Both the position numbers and the translations under genes were made by a program. A DNA stretch of 64,000 nucleotides from positions 64,785,655 to 64,849,654 of the forward strand of contig JAKGHH010000005.1 of the NCBI GenBank assembly GCA_022828595.1. Reading direction: 5' to 3'. Positions 26,701 through 36,740 of the stretch are shown here, one piece after another (the first letter of the stretch is position 1; every line of letters starts with the position of its first letter). A model generated the notes under the pieces. The model was given only the letters and a program-made list of their open reading frames with translations. It was not told the DNA's origin and did no database searches. The DNA comes from Nelumbo lutea. Its lineage: Eukaryota > Streptophyta > Magnoliopsida > Proteales > Nelumbonaceae.

Positions 26701-27439
26701 ACATCTATGCCAATGCATAGAAGTTACTGTGAGCAGCAAATCTCAATTCACTCTTTCACCCTACATTCATGCCATTGCAATGTATCATGCACATGAAACT
26801 CCAAAACAACCAGCCCCCAGTCGAGGTAAGATGAATTACCATGCCAAGTTCATTCTCCTGGGCAGTAGGGCCTTCAATCCTGGGTTAAAACATCCCTAAG
26901 ACCAAATAACTAAAGCGGGTCCACCAGCGAACTCGGGCTGAAATTTGGACTTGTTAATTAAACAGCTCCAGCCCAACAATTCTTGTATAAGGACCCCAAA
27001 TCAAGTCCCTGCTCCCCATCCTAACAGCGGCAGACTGGGCTGTGGTATCTATATTGGATAAGCATTGTCCACCTGTGAATCAGATGTTTCGGGTGTCCCT
27101 AATTTATGAAAAGCTGTACCATGTACCCAGTAGAAATCAACTTTGGTAGGTGACAAGACTAAATAAGCTGAGCTTAGTAATTCTTTATGAAAAATCCAAA
27201 TGTGGTAGCTTCCCTGTTCTAAACTTCAGGCCTGAAAATCCAACCCTATTATACAGGATCTGAAACAGGCCCTTGTTCCGATGGACCAGTTCTTGTCTGA
27301 TTTTGGGACCCAACAATAATAGAATAAGATAACCCCTATCTCTTAGATTTGTCGATTTGTTACATGTAATCTTTTGATTCTTTTAATTTCAAGCATGTGT
27401 GTGAGTGTGAACTAGATATTTGACAAAAAAAATAAATTA
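22676..27439. other. Intergenic, no gene recognised
   Basis: AT-rich spacer with an (AT)n run at about 23336-23361, a C-run followed by (CT)n at about 23683-23720, and T-runs near 25921 and 26678. Short open frames at 24645-24851 and 25087-25374 have no recognisable domain. Confidence 0.55.
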
Positions 27440-27530
27440 AAGAAGTCTCGTGATAGAGACAAAATGATGAGACAGGATTTGTATAGCCCCCAATAGTTGG
27501 GATTTGGCTATGTTTTTTTGTTGTTGACTG
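27440..27530 (+). mobile_element. Possible 3' tail of an RTE-like LINE or SINE
   Basis: TAGCCCCCAATAGTTGGGAT followed by TTTGGCTATG, T-run and TTGTTGTTG resembles the common 3' end of plant RTE-type LINEs and their SINEs. No upstream coding is left. Weak, motif-level evidence. Confidence 0.3.
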
Positions 27531-27962
27531 GACCGAGCTAAATTAAGCCTGGACTTTTCATTCGCCACATTTACTATCCACCATATTAATCCAGTTAGTT
27601 TGGATAAATGTTAAAATGAAAGCAAATGACAAAATCAGTTAACTAACTCGATGGTCAAGTGATATCATGACTTTTATTACCATGAGCTTGGGCTCAAAGC
27701 AAGTTCAGTTTCAAGGCCGATTCATAAAATTGGATTAGGTAGGGTAAATCTCTAGTCTAAGTCAATTCTAAAAATTTGAAATCAGACCCTATCTTGTAAC
27801 AGATCAGATAGGGTCAGTTCAAGGCTAGTTTGAGATTAATTCCATTCAGTTCTAAGTAGAATCTACTCATTTTGCTCACCTCTAGTGTATTTATACACTG
27901 CCACAAAAGGCACCAATTAAGAGTTGGGTCATAGGGCTTTTTTTTATTTTTTTATTGGACTA

Positions 27963-28151
27963 TTTCTTCAAATGGACAATCTGATGGAGGAAACATCAAT
28001 TTGGCATTTCCCCCAATACTACATGTTTATGTTTCTTAGTAGAAACGTTGTACAACTGTTTCTTCAAATGGACAGCTGATGGAAGAAAAATCAATTTGGC
28101 GTTTCCCCAACACCCCCTGGATTATGTTTCTAGTAGAAAGTTGTATGACTG
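27963..28151. repeat. Tandem duplication, period about 96 bp
   Basis: TTTCTTCAAATGGACA...ATCAATTTGGC...TAGTAGAAA...TTGTA begins at 27963 and again at 28059, with substitutions and small indels. It is non-coding. An open frame at 28048-28284 only crosses the second copy. Confidence 0.75.
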
Positions 28152-28837
28152 TTTTAACTCAAAACAATCTCAGCCTAACAGATATTCGATGTTTAAACTT
28201 AAAATGCTTAGGTGGTGCTTACGTAACAGTGTTTCAAGTAGAAACATCACCATAAACGTCTTATCCATCATTAGGCATTTGTAAAATATTAGAATGCCTT
28301 TGTCATATTTCAGTAAAAAATTTTGCTCTTTACCCATTTACTATGACTAAGAAGGATAGTCATGATTTTAGACCATTAAACTCATGCCTCAAAGATCAAT
28401 CGAACAATCTTGAAAATTTTTTATTGATGCGCAATGGTTTCAAAGTAATGTACCATCATATATATATATAGATATATAAATATAGATATGATATATCAAA
28501 TAACACTCAAAATTTCGGCAACTAAATGGGATCTTAATATCAGTCAAGTTATTCCAACCATTCAAATTAAATTATGAACCAATATTTCATTTAATTTGGT
28601 CAATAAAGATGTATCCTGTCAACTAAAAGATTTAGTTCAGCAAAGTGATTTTCTAAAATCAATGAATTAATCTCAATCATTCAAGTGATGAATCAAAATT
28701 TCAACTAATTTGAGCCATCCATTCAATGTAATGAATGAACATCAACCCAAAATTATAGGCCATTAAAGTGGTCTCTTAAAGGGGGAAAAACTGATCTTAG
28801 CCATCCAGGCACCATTCAGATAAAGGCACAGGCCAAT

Positions 28838-30228
28838 TTCTTAAAGTATCTTAAGTCTTAGGAAATTGTTTAAATCTACCTTTATTATTTATATATTGTC
28901 TTAAAATGCCTTTAAGTTTTCTGACAATTGACATTATCAATAAAGACTAACAGATAAAAATAAAATGTTAAATTTGCTCTTTATTGTTCATCAAACTTTC
29001 AAAATAAAATTTAACCGATAAAAATTTTCAATAACCATAAGATAGCTCTAGTCTAGGTCCATTAGAAGGATGAAGAGAAACAACTTTCTTTTTGAATCAA
29101 TGTCCCACCCACTTGCAGAACCGTCACCAGTAGCTGAAAGTCAAGGTCGTCTGTAACATTGGCTTCTCACCATTCCATTTTCTTAAAACCCTCTCTTCTT
29201 CATTCAAATCAAATGTGGTGCATCCACAGAAAAATAGGTCCTCTGTCGTTTGCATGTCCCGGGCCTCTCCTTTTCCACTTTAATACTAGAAATCCCCTTA
29301 TATTATTTGTAATGAATTTTTCATGAGTTAAATGCACCAAGAAAACCATTCAGACTTGAGCTAAAGACGGAACAGAGATTGATGGAACAGTTTAATCTTT
29401 TAGATGGAAAGGTGGCCATTCAAAAATATATATTATTTGTAATGCTTGTATATGGGATGGGTTGTAGGGAGCATCATATACATGTCAATGCCACTACTAA
29501 CGAGAATACTAACAAAACTTACCGCAATCCTTATCCATGGCTTTAGGGGACTTTAATTTTTTGAGAGAAAACCAAATTGGAAGGCAAGATGTTATTCTCC
29601 TCGGCGAGGATGGACCAAAGAGGAATCCAAACACCACCGGTTAAATTGTCGGAGACATTGAAGAAGCAATGGTAATCGCTATGGTGGAAGAGGGAGACGG
29701 TAATCTCTTCATCCATGTCAAGGACACTGAATACAGATTTCTCATTCTAGATAGGGTTCAGGGCTTTATTCACGAGTATGGTCCGGGACTTATACCTGCC
29801 AACCCAAAGCTTGACATAAAAGCCCTCCATCGCTCCAAAGAGAGTAAAAACGAATACTGAGGCACTGCAATATTCTTTTTTTTTTAACATTCATTTTGAG
29901 TACAATACTACAATAAAAGACTCCACCGCTATGCAGTATTATGGGCCATGTGGGAAGAAAGGAATGTATGCATTTTCTAGAACAAGGAAATTCCCTTTGA
30001 GATAAAGATGGAGATGGATATGAAATGGACTTAGAAGGGTATTTTAGGAATTTTAAAATAATTTTCAGTCATGTGATGTCACATGTAAACATAGTAGGCT
30101 AGAAAGATAACAGTTAGAGAGGTTTTAGACAATTGTCAGAAAACTTAAGAGTATGTTAAGATAATATATAACAGTATGATAGAGTCATTAGTCAATTTCC
30201 TAAACCATAGAGATAATTTAAGAATTTT
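28838..30228. mobile_element. 1.4-kb element with about 105-bp TIRs and a non-coding-looking cargo
   Basis: Left arm 28838-28945 and right arm about 30120-30228 pair in order: TTCTTAAA...TATCT, TAGGAAATTG, ATATATT.TCTTAA, and the exact run TTAAGTTTTCTGACAATTG. Long TIRs with unrelated filler fit a Mutator-like non-autonomous element. The interior is less AT-rich than the flanks around 29050-29280 and 29580-29850 and includes the small ORF at 29669-29860, so captured host sequence is possible. No transposase and no clear target duplication were found. Confidence 0.6.
29669..29860 (+). CDS. Small unidentified ORF inside the TIR element
   Basis: Sixty-three codons starting MVIAMVEEGDGNLFIHV and ending KESKNEY. 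I do not recognise it. It sits in the more GC-balanced part of the TIR-bounded element, which could be a captured gene fragment. No upstream promoter or splice pattern is obvious. It may be a chance frame. Confidence 0.2.
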   Translation: MVIAMVEEGDGNLFIHVKDTEYRFLILDRVQGFIHEYGPGLIPANPKLDIKALHRSKESKNEY

Positions 30229-30239
30229 TTCCTAAAATT

Positions 30240-30295
30240 AAATAATAATAATAATAATAACAATAACAATAACAACAACAACAACCAAAGACCTG
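30240..30295. repeat. AAT/AAC trinucleotide array
   Basis: AATAAT repeats grade into AACAACAAC just outside the right TIR of the preceding element. Confidence 0.8.
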
Positions 30296-30926
30296 AACCA
30301 TCAAAAATGACCTCCAAAGAATAATTAATTAATTTGAACCATCCAAATTATGTATGGAGATTTCAACTAATTAATTAATTAGAATATATGATTTATTGCA
30401 TTAACCAAAATTAGACATTACCTAGTGTGGATTTTCTGCTTTAAAAGTATAAAAACGATATGTTAGGATTAGGTAAATTTTTCTTAACACCATCAAGGGG
30501 TTAGACATGATATGAAGGGAATAAATGTTGCAAAAGTAAATTCAATGTGGAATTTAAGGCTTGGTTTAATGTATGTTGGACGAAAGGTGAATATGTATCT
30601 AGTACATTTGCTTCTAAAAACACAATGAAAAAAAAATGATGTATTTATATGTAATGTGTAAAATGTAATTAAAAATATGCGCTTTCTCTCTCTCTCTCTC
30701 TTTCTATTACCTTTTACTTTGATCTTATATTATGAAATGTCATTAATTTCAAAGTTAATAGTTTATAATTTGACTAATTCATACTATATACCATTTCGTT
30801 TCAAATTGGAATCATATTTTAATTTTTAAAACATTGTATTTCCGTGCTTTAATTGTCTAAAAATGTTTATAAACTGTAGTCATACTTTCCCTTAATAAAA
30901 CCCTTGTATTATTTTATTATGACTTA

Positions 30927-31207
30927 GGTTGTGTTTAGTACCATTGCCACTTCTATTTGCAACTTTTAGGTTGGTTAAAACAAATTTTTGAGAAAATGTC
31001 TTCCCACATCATACTAAATAACCACTTTCAGCATTAGATTGGGTGTTGACATTTACAGTAGAAACACCAAACGCAATGGTGGCAAATGTTGTATTAATAA
31101 CCCAAAGCACTTGTGATAGCAAAAAATATATTCTCACTAAATTTATATTGACAAAACTAAAATGTTGCAACTTGCAAGTAGAAGTGACAATCATACCAAA
31201 CGCAACC
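30927..31207. mobile_element. PIF/Harbinger-like MITE
   Basis: This 281-bp element has TTA at 30924-30926 and 31208-31210. Its ends are GGTTGTGTTTAGTACCATTG and, on the other strand, GGTTGCGTTTGGTATGATTG. The arms continue to pair through CACTTCTA.TTGCAA. Open frames on both strands here (31009-31249) are by-products of the palindrome. Confidence 0.8.
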
Positions 31208-31210
31208 TTA

Positions 31211-31576
31211 GACAATTCTTATTCTTTTTTGTCTGTATCCGTAACTTAAAAATGTAATTAAATTGGGGATATATAAAGAAAATTAGGGGAAATTGATAGT
31301 CACTTCTAGGTTCTATCTTTTAAAATATATAGAGAAACAAACAAGTAGTGCTTGGGGAATCACCCATTGTCTATCATGGCCAAGTGGCGGATCAGAAACC
31401 ACTTATGTTGTGATGCTGATACCCACTCCATATCTCATATTGATGATCATTCTCTCAAAAGTCCACCTATAAATTTGGTCCAAATAGGAGATGATGGGTA
31501 CAACATAAAAAATTTTGTAAACTTTTGTTTGCAAAACTTTAATGGGAAGAAAATATTGGGTGAGAAGTAGCTAAAG
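31211..31576. other. Spacer before the retrotransposon
   Basis: No recognisable gene. The open frame at 31352-31570 has no identified domain. Confidence 0.5.
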
Positions 31577-31581
31577 GGAAG
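31577..31581. repeat. 5-bp target site duplication, left copy
   Basis: GGAAG immediately precedes the TGATGAAGG start of the 5' LTR and recurs at 38065-38069 immediately after the ...GATCA end of the 3' LTR. A 5-bp duplication is the expected Ty3/gypsy integration scar. Confidence 0.85.
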
Positions 31582-31740
31582 TGATGAAGGAAGATTTGGC
31601 CCGAACAAATAGGCGACACGTGGCAGAAACAATAGCTCGGCAAAAGGGGCCAAGCCTAAGGCGTGAACAAGGGGGCACCAGCGGACTGAACTTCCTACGG
31701 GGGGCACGAACTCACCCTTGGCCCAAAACCAGAGTAATCC

Positions 31741-31902
31741 GAACTGGCCAACTTTGTAACAGCTCGGGATACACCTCGCCAAACTGACCAACCTTGTAAC
31801 AGCTCGGGATATACCTCGCCGAACTGGCCACCTTGTAACAGTTCGGGATACACCTCGTCGAACTGGCCAACCTTGTAACAGTTCGGGATACACCTCGCCG
31901 AA
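31741..31902 (+). repeat. Four 39-40 bp tandem repeats in the LTR
   Basis: GTAACAG starts at 31756, 31796, 31835 and 31875. Each unit reads AACTGGCCAACCTTGTAACAG, then YTCGGGATACACCTCGCC, with small changes. The same array sits in the 3' LTR at about 37374-37535. It lies just upstream of the TATA-like site, the usual place for LTR enhancer repeats. Confidence 0.85.
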
Positions 31903-31913
31903 CTGACCTGCCC

Positions 31914-31921
31914 TATAGATA
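31914..31921 (+). promoter_or_regulatory. TATA-like box of the 5' LTR
   Basis: TATAGATA directly follows the tandem repeats and is conserved in the 3' LTR at 37547-37554. Its position about 330 bp into the LTR would make it the U3 promoter; transcript start not known. Confidence 0.45.
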
Positions 31922-32167
31922 CCTCCGAGCTCAAGACTTTGCCTCGCTCAGTACTCCGCATCACCTTCTGGGCACCAAAACCAAACAAGTCGTACCATGC
32001 CTGACACTGAGGAAGTCCGTGCCCGAGAGTGCCGCACCTGACTGACTTGGGATCTGATGTTTGGCGGCCGCACTCTAAACGGCCACCTGCCACCGCCACT
32101 GACACCGCCATCTCCAGTTAGAGAGACGGTTAGGTAGTGACGGTTCTGTCCCAGCAGAAAGGACGAC

Positions 32168-32234
32168 GGCCGAATTGACAAGCACAAGGGTAATCATACC
32201 CGACCTGACAAGGGCCGAATTGACAAGCACAAGG
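32168..32234 (+). repeat. 22-bp direct duplication at the deletion junction
   Basis: GGCCGAATTGACAAGCACAA plus GG occurs at 32168-32189 and again at 32213-32234. The first copy is normal LTR sequence. The second begins exactly where LTR homology ends (shared GGCC) and is followed at once by pol. This looks like filler DNA copied from nearby during repair or template switching. Confidence 0.85.
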
Positions 32235-32236
32235 CT

Positions 32237-34263
32237 CACACCGTCATCGTCCTGACTGACAAACCTCTGAGACAAGTTTTACTCAAACCCGAGGTTTCCG
32301 ATCGACTAACGAAATGAGCCATCGAACTCAACGAGTACGACCTCCAGTACAAAACAAGAACCGCTATTAAGGCCCAAGCTTTGGCAGATTTTATCATCGA
32401 GTGCACTTTCAGCCACAAAGCCCCACAGGTCGAGCCCGAGGTCCCCAGTTCGGGCGAACCCGGAGCTCCTGAGCCAATAGAGTCCGAACCCCGCAAAGTA
32501 ACAGCTAGTGTGGCATCTCTCCTGGTCAGGCGAAACGCGAACTGGGATGTGGAGCTCTAGATCCTTCACATGGATGGTTCCTCGAACCGGCAAAGCAGCG
32601 GAGCTGGAATAGTCTTATGCGGCCCGGGCGGCACAAAATTAGAATACGCACTACGCTTTAAGTTCGCGACATCCAACAACGAGGCAGAGTACGAAGCACT
32701 GATAGCTGGGCTGGACCTAGCGCAAAAGGTAAAGGCAAAACACTTGGTCATCTACAGCGATTCCCAGCTCGTTGTCAACCAAGTTACAGGCAAGTATGAA
32801 GCACGCGAGCTCTCCATGATCGCATATTTGGCCAAAGTAAAAGAAGCCATGCTCAACTTCCAGTCACATTTCATCAGGCAAATCCCGAGGTCAGAGAAAA
32901 CTGAGGCCGACGCTCTGTCTCGGTTAGCCAACACAAGTCACAACAACATGAGAACTGTTTACATAGAGGACTTACCTCGACCTAGTATTCTCAGGGGGAC
33001 AGAGGAGGTCGCTCCCGTCTTGGAAGCAGAACCAAGCTGGATCGACCCACTCGCGAGCTTCTTGATAGATGGAACCCTCCCTGCAGAACGCAATGCGGCC
33101 AAAAGGGTGCAGCGCCAGGCATCCAAATACGTCATAATAGACAAACGGTTATACCGACGGTCCTACACGCTCCCCTACTTGCGTTGCCTACGACTTGCCG
33201 AAGCTGAGTTCGTACTTCACGACACTCATGAAGGCCTGTGCGGCGGAAACTTGGGGGGCAGAGCACTCGCCCAAAAAGCACTTCGACAAGGATACTACTA
33301 GCCAACGATGAAGGCAGAAGCTGTCGAGCTCGTCAGAAAATGCAACAAGTGTCAAAAGCATGCCAATATCCACCATCAACCTGCCTTCGACCTCAAATAC
33401 CTCGCCAGCCCGTGGCCCTTTGCACAATGGGGCATCGACCTCCTGGGGCCATTCCCACCAGCAACAGGTGGAAGAAAATTCCTAGTTGTTGCAGTAGATT
33501 ACTTTACAATGTGGATAGAAGCCGAACCTCTGGCAACTGTTACGGCTCGAAACATATAGAACTTCTTTTGGAAGAACATAGTATGTCGCTTTGGGTTACC
33601 TCGGGTACTAATCTCCGACAACGGCAAGCAGTTCGAGGATATCAAGTTCCAAGAGTGGTGCCAGAACATGGGGATTCGGCAAAACTTCACATCAGTCGCG
33701 CACCCGCAGGCAAACGGTCAGATGGAAGTAATGAACAGGGCCGTCCTGCGCGGATTGAAAGCACGTCTGGATCGAGCTAAGGGATTGTGGGCCGAAGAGC
33801 TACCAAGTGTCTTATGGGCTCACCGAACTACAGAAAAAACTACCACGGGAGAAACCCCCTTCAACCTCACCTACGGCACTAAAGCAGTGATCCCGGCAGA
33901 AATCGAAGTACCAACATTGCGACTAGAAACATACGACGATCGGACGAACAGAGACGAGTTACGTACCAACCTTGACCTATTGGACGAGGTAAGGGACCTC
34001 GCGCACATCCGAACAGCGGTATACTAGCAGCAGGTAGCTCGCTACTACAATACCAGAGTAAAGCAACAAAGCTTCCGAGTCGGCGACCTGGTCCTTCGTA
34101 AGATTATGGTGCCCGAACCCGGCGTGGGCAAACTTGGACCAAACTGAGAAGGGCCCTATAAAGTAAAAAGAGCGCTCGGGGGGCATACGAACTCGAAACC
34201 TTGGAAGGCAAACAAGTACCTCGAGCGTGGAACATCGTGAACTTAAGGCGATACTACCTATAA
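32237..34263 (+). pseudogene. pol: Tat-type pol remnant: RNase H, archaeal-type RNase H, integrase
   Basis: One reading frame runs from 32237 to about 34180 through six stop codons: TGA 32315, TAG 32558, TAG 33299, TAG 33557, TAG 34025 and TGA 34145. A shift in a G-run at 34178-34183 then leads to the terminal TAA at 34261-34263. Domains in order: end of the first RNase H (TDKPLRQVLLKPEV); second RNase H with acidic residues in HMDGSS, NNEAEYEAL, YSDSQLV and EADALSRL; integrase zinc finger (LHDTHEGLC, CNKCQKHA); DDE core (WGIDLLGPFP, ISDNGKQFE, ANGQMEVMNR); GPY segment near 34150. RT and everything upstream are deleted. Each stop fits a single C-to-T or G-to-A change at a conserved Trp or Gln codon. 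It is a dead copy. Confidence 0.9.
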
Positions 34264-34529
34264 ACCGCCAAGCGAAGTGGACGAAATCAGGTCCTATGGA
34301 CCACGATGCAGAGCCAAGAGGAACCTCGGCGTAAACAAGCAAAGAAGTCGAGCATATTATCAGCTCGGCAAAAAATCAGTTCGCTGCAAAAAAGCCTTCA
34401 CGGCAAAACAGGTCGCGGAAGTATAATAACCTGGACAAAGTGGCATCGACAAAGAATCAGTTCGGGGAAAAGGAACACTTGGGCAAAAAGATATCTATTC
34501 CGTTGCAAGAAACAGGAGCACATTGGCCA
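34264..34529. other. Spacer between integrase and the antisense gene
   Basis: No coding signal on either strand. It is shared 3' flanking sequence for two convergent genes, so it probably contains the 3' end of the antisense transcript. Confidence 0.4.
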
Positions 34530-36534
34530 TCAGAAGGGACTTACAAAAAAAAAATGATACATGCCCGGAGCTACTTCTTCGCCATTAGAAGGCACTTCAA
34601 CAACACCCGAAGGCCCTGCCTCTCCTTTAGAGTCCGGCTCGCCATCGGCAGCTTTGGCCATCTCCTGAGTTATACGCGAAGTGGATATGGCACTAACATC
34701 GAGGTCGGGGTACGTATTCCGGATCATCCACCTGCTCAATTTGAACCCCCTCCTGTAAGAATCCACCATCAGATCGTCAAAACGCAGAGAGGAAATGTAG
34801 TCTTCAACTGCCTTCTTCTTGGCGTCTTCAATGCCTTGGGAAAAAATCTGTGTTCTCTCCCTGATGTCCTCTTGAAGATATTCGACTTGATGCTGCAAAT
34901 CCAACTTCAAGTCCGCCATATGCTTGACAACTACCCCCATGGCCTCGGTGTCACGCTGAGACCTTGCCTGCCTGGCCATCGCAACGCGAGTAGCCTCTTC
35001 GGCAGCATAAGCGGCCGCCTCAGCAGCCCGGATATTTGCCTCTACAGCACGGAAAGCTTCTTCAGCAGCATGAGCGGCAGCCTCAGCAGCTTGCGCCTGT
35101 TGCGAGCTCCTCTCCACTTGGGCCGCTAAGGCATGAATTAAAGAATTCACCTACCAAAAGAAACAAGTGAGCAATAACAGCAAAAGCGACAGAAAATGAA
35201 AAAGGCCGACGGAATCTAACTTACCACCATAGCATGTGTTATGGCGCGGCAGGCGACCTGATTCAAGGGAAGATCGGTCCACGCCGCGATCTCCTCAAGG
35301 AAAGTAACCTCCCTACTCTTTTGAAGAGCATAGTTCGGCGTCAACACGCTCCTGAACTCCCCTTGAGCTCTCGAGCCCGAGGGCCCATCCCGCGTATGAG
35401 CGGACCCAGAGTGAGCAGGAGCACTTGAGTATGCAGGAGCGCCCGTATGAGTGGTCTCAGCATAAGGTGCCCCGGCAGTTTCGTGCATCGGCGGAGTCAC
35501 CTCGGGCTCCCTGGGCAGATCCTCCAGCGTGTGGTTTGGAACTTGGGGCTCCTCATCCAGGGCAGCTCGGTACGAGTTCGCTTGGCGACCCGCTTCCTCC
35601 TCTTCATACCTTGGAACAGACGCCCCCCACGAGTTCTCTCCGCGTCCATCACACCTATAGAAATGAGTTCGACATCAGAAAAAATGAAAAGAACAAAGCA
35701 AGCAAGAAACCGCATAGCTAGAAACCTACCCGAACTCAGGCCGGCCGCAATAAGCTTGGCCTCCGTTAAGTAGTAATGGCACTTTAAACCTTGTCGTGCC
35801 CATTGCCATAGGCCCTTCACCGTCTCTTTATCAAGAGTCACGCCTAAATCAGGAGCGGCCTCACCCCACTTGGTCTGAAAGGGCCATCCTTGTGCACTTC
35901 GCACGCCGAAGTAGTCCCGCTTCCACGCCGGGACCTTATTAGGAAGATCGTGCAGAAGCTTAAAACCCAGGCGAGAAGAAAGGTAATATGCCCGTCTTCC
36001 CCCAGGAAGAGAATCCATCTGTCTCTTAAGCATCAAGATAGAGGAGAATATCTCTAAGTCCAAGGGGAAGTTCTGCTCGCAAAAAAGGGAAACTGTCCCC
36101 ACCAGGTTTCGAATCGAATTCGGATGATGTTGGCCAATGGTGACACCGAAGTGGTTTATGACTTCGACGAGAAGGGGGTGGAAAGGAAGTCGCAACCCCG
36201 CAGCGAGCTGCTCTCGAAAAATCACGATCTCTTCAGGACCGTGTTCTCAAGGAAAGCTACCCGAAGCAATAAAATATGTATACCCCCCAGGAAGGTTGTA
36301 AGACATAAGTATGGATTGAAGCCCCTCAAGCGTCATGGTCGAGGGACCAAACCTGTCTAGCGTCCGACCTTGGCGGGAGGTAGACGCCAAACTGCCCGAA
36401 GCGGCTCGGCCTACTGGTTCATAGTCCTCGAGTTCCACCTTAGGATCACTGAGGCAGTCGGGGGACACGGCTCGGTTGGTAGAACCTACGTCGGCCCTAC
36501 TTGAAGAATCGTCTGAGCTATCAAAGCTAGACAT
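34530..36534 (-). pseudogene. Antisense additional ORF of the Tat element, spliced, gypsy-type transposon (Transposase_28-like) protein
   Basis: Three minus-strand frames join through two predicted introns: complement(join(34530..35150,35225..35654,35726..36534)), 619 codons plus stop. Intron 1 (35655-35725) has AG|GTTTCT and CTATAG; intron 2 (35151-35224) has GTG|GTAAGT and a T-rich tract ending GGTAG. Both keep frame (809 + 430 + 621 nt). Exon 1 has an acidic Ser-rich start (MSSFDSSDDSSS) and a region like FREQLAAGLRLPFHPLLVEV and HHPNSIRNLVGTVSLF, which resembles proteins annotated as putative gypsy type transposon (PF04195). Exon 3 has an Ala/Glu-rich coiled coil, then YRRGFKLSRWMIRNTYPDLD. 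One in-frame TGA at 36247-36249 (codon 96) breaks it. Function unknown. Family name is from memory of motif style; the splice structure is inference. Confidence 0.7.
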
Positions 36535-36730
36535 TGGGGAAAAGGTGGATTAAGGAAAGTACTCACCGGAAGAAAGTTTGAAGGCTCCAGAGACTGGAAC
36601 AAGCCAAAGAACCTTGAAGGCTATATAACCAGCCTTGACGCGAGCTGGAAAAACTTGGACGCGAGCTGAAAAGTTGGACGCGAGCTCAGTAGACAAACTG
36701 CAGAAGTGACAAATCGACTGGGGTCCCCCA

Positions 36731-36740
36731 CTATTTATAG
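36731..36740 (-). promoter_or_regulatory. TATA box of the antisense gene
   Basis: On the minus strand the site reads CTATAAATAG, a near-perfect plant TATA box, about 200 bp upstream of the antisense ATG at 36534. A start about 30 bp downstream would give a leader near 170 nt. It points opposite to the LTR promoter. Confidence 0.6.

Larger units (their letters stand above)
31582..32216 (+). repeat. 5' LTR, 3'-truncated
   Basis: Matches 37211-37849 of the 3' LTR from TGATGAAGGAAGATTTGGCC to GACCTGACAAGGGCC, then diverges. About 215 bp present at the end of the 3' LTR are missing. Most differences between copies are C/T or G/A transitions. A local replacement near 31605-31613 (AACAAATAGG against CCTCACTGTTATG) is an exception. 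Confidence 0.9.

Noticed and set aside
31447..32111. Minus-strand frames in the 5' LTR with repeated YPELLQG and RRGVSR words
   Set aside because: These are translations of the 40-bp LTR tandem repeats; the same frames occur in the 3' LTR.
34440..35129. 229-codon plus-strand frame in the retrotransposon
   Set aside because: It is a shadow of the antisense coiled-coil exon, which has better motif content and splice support.
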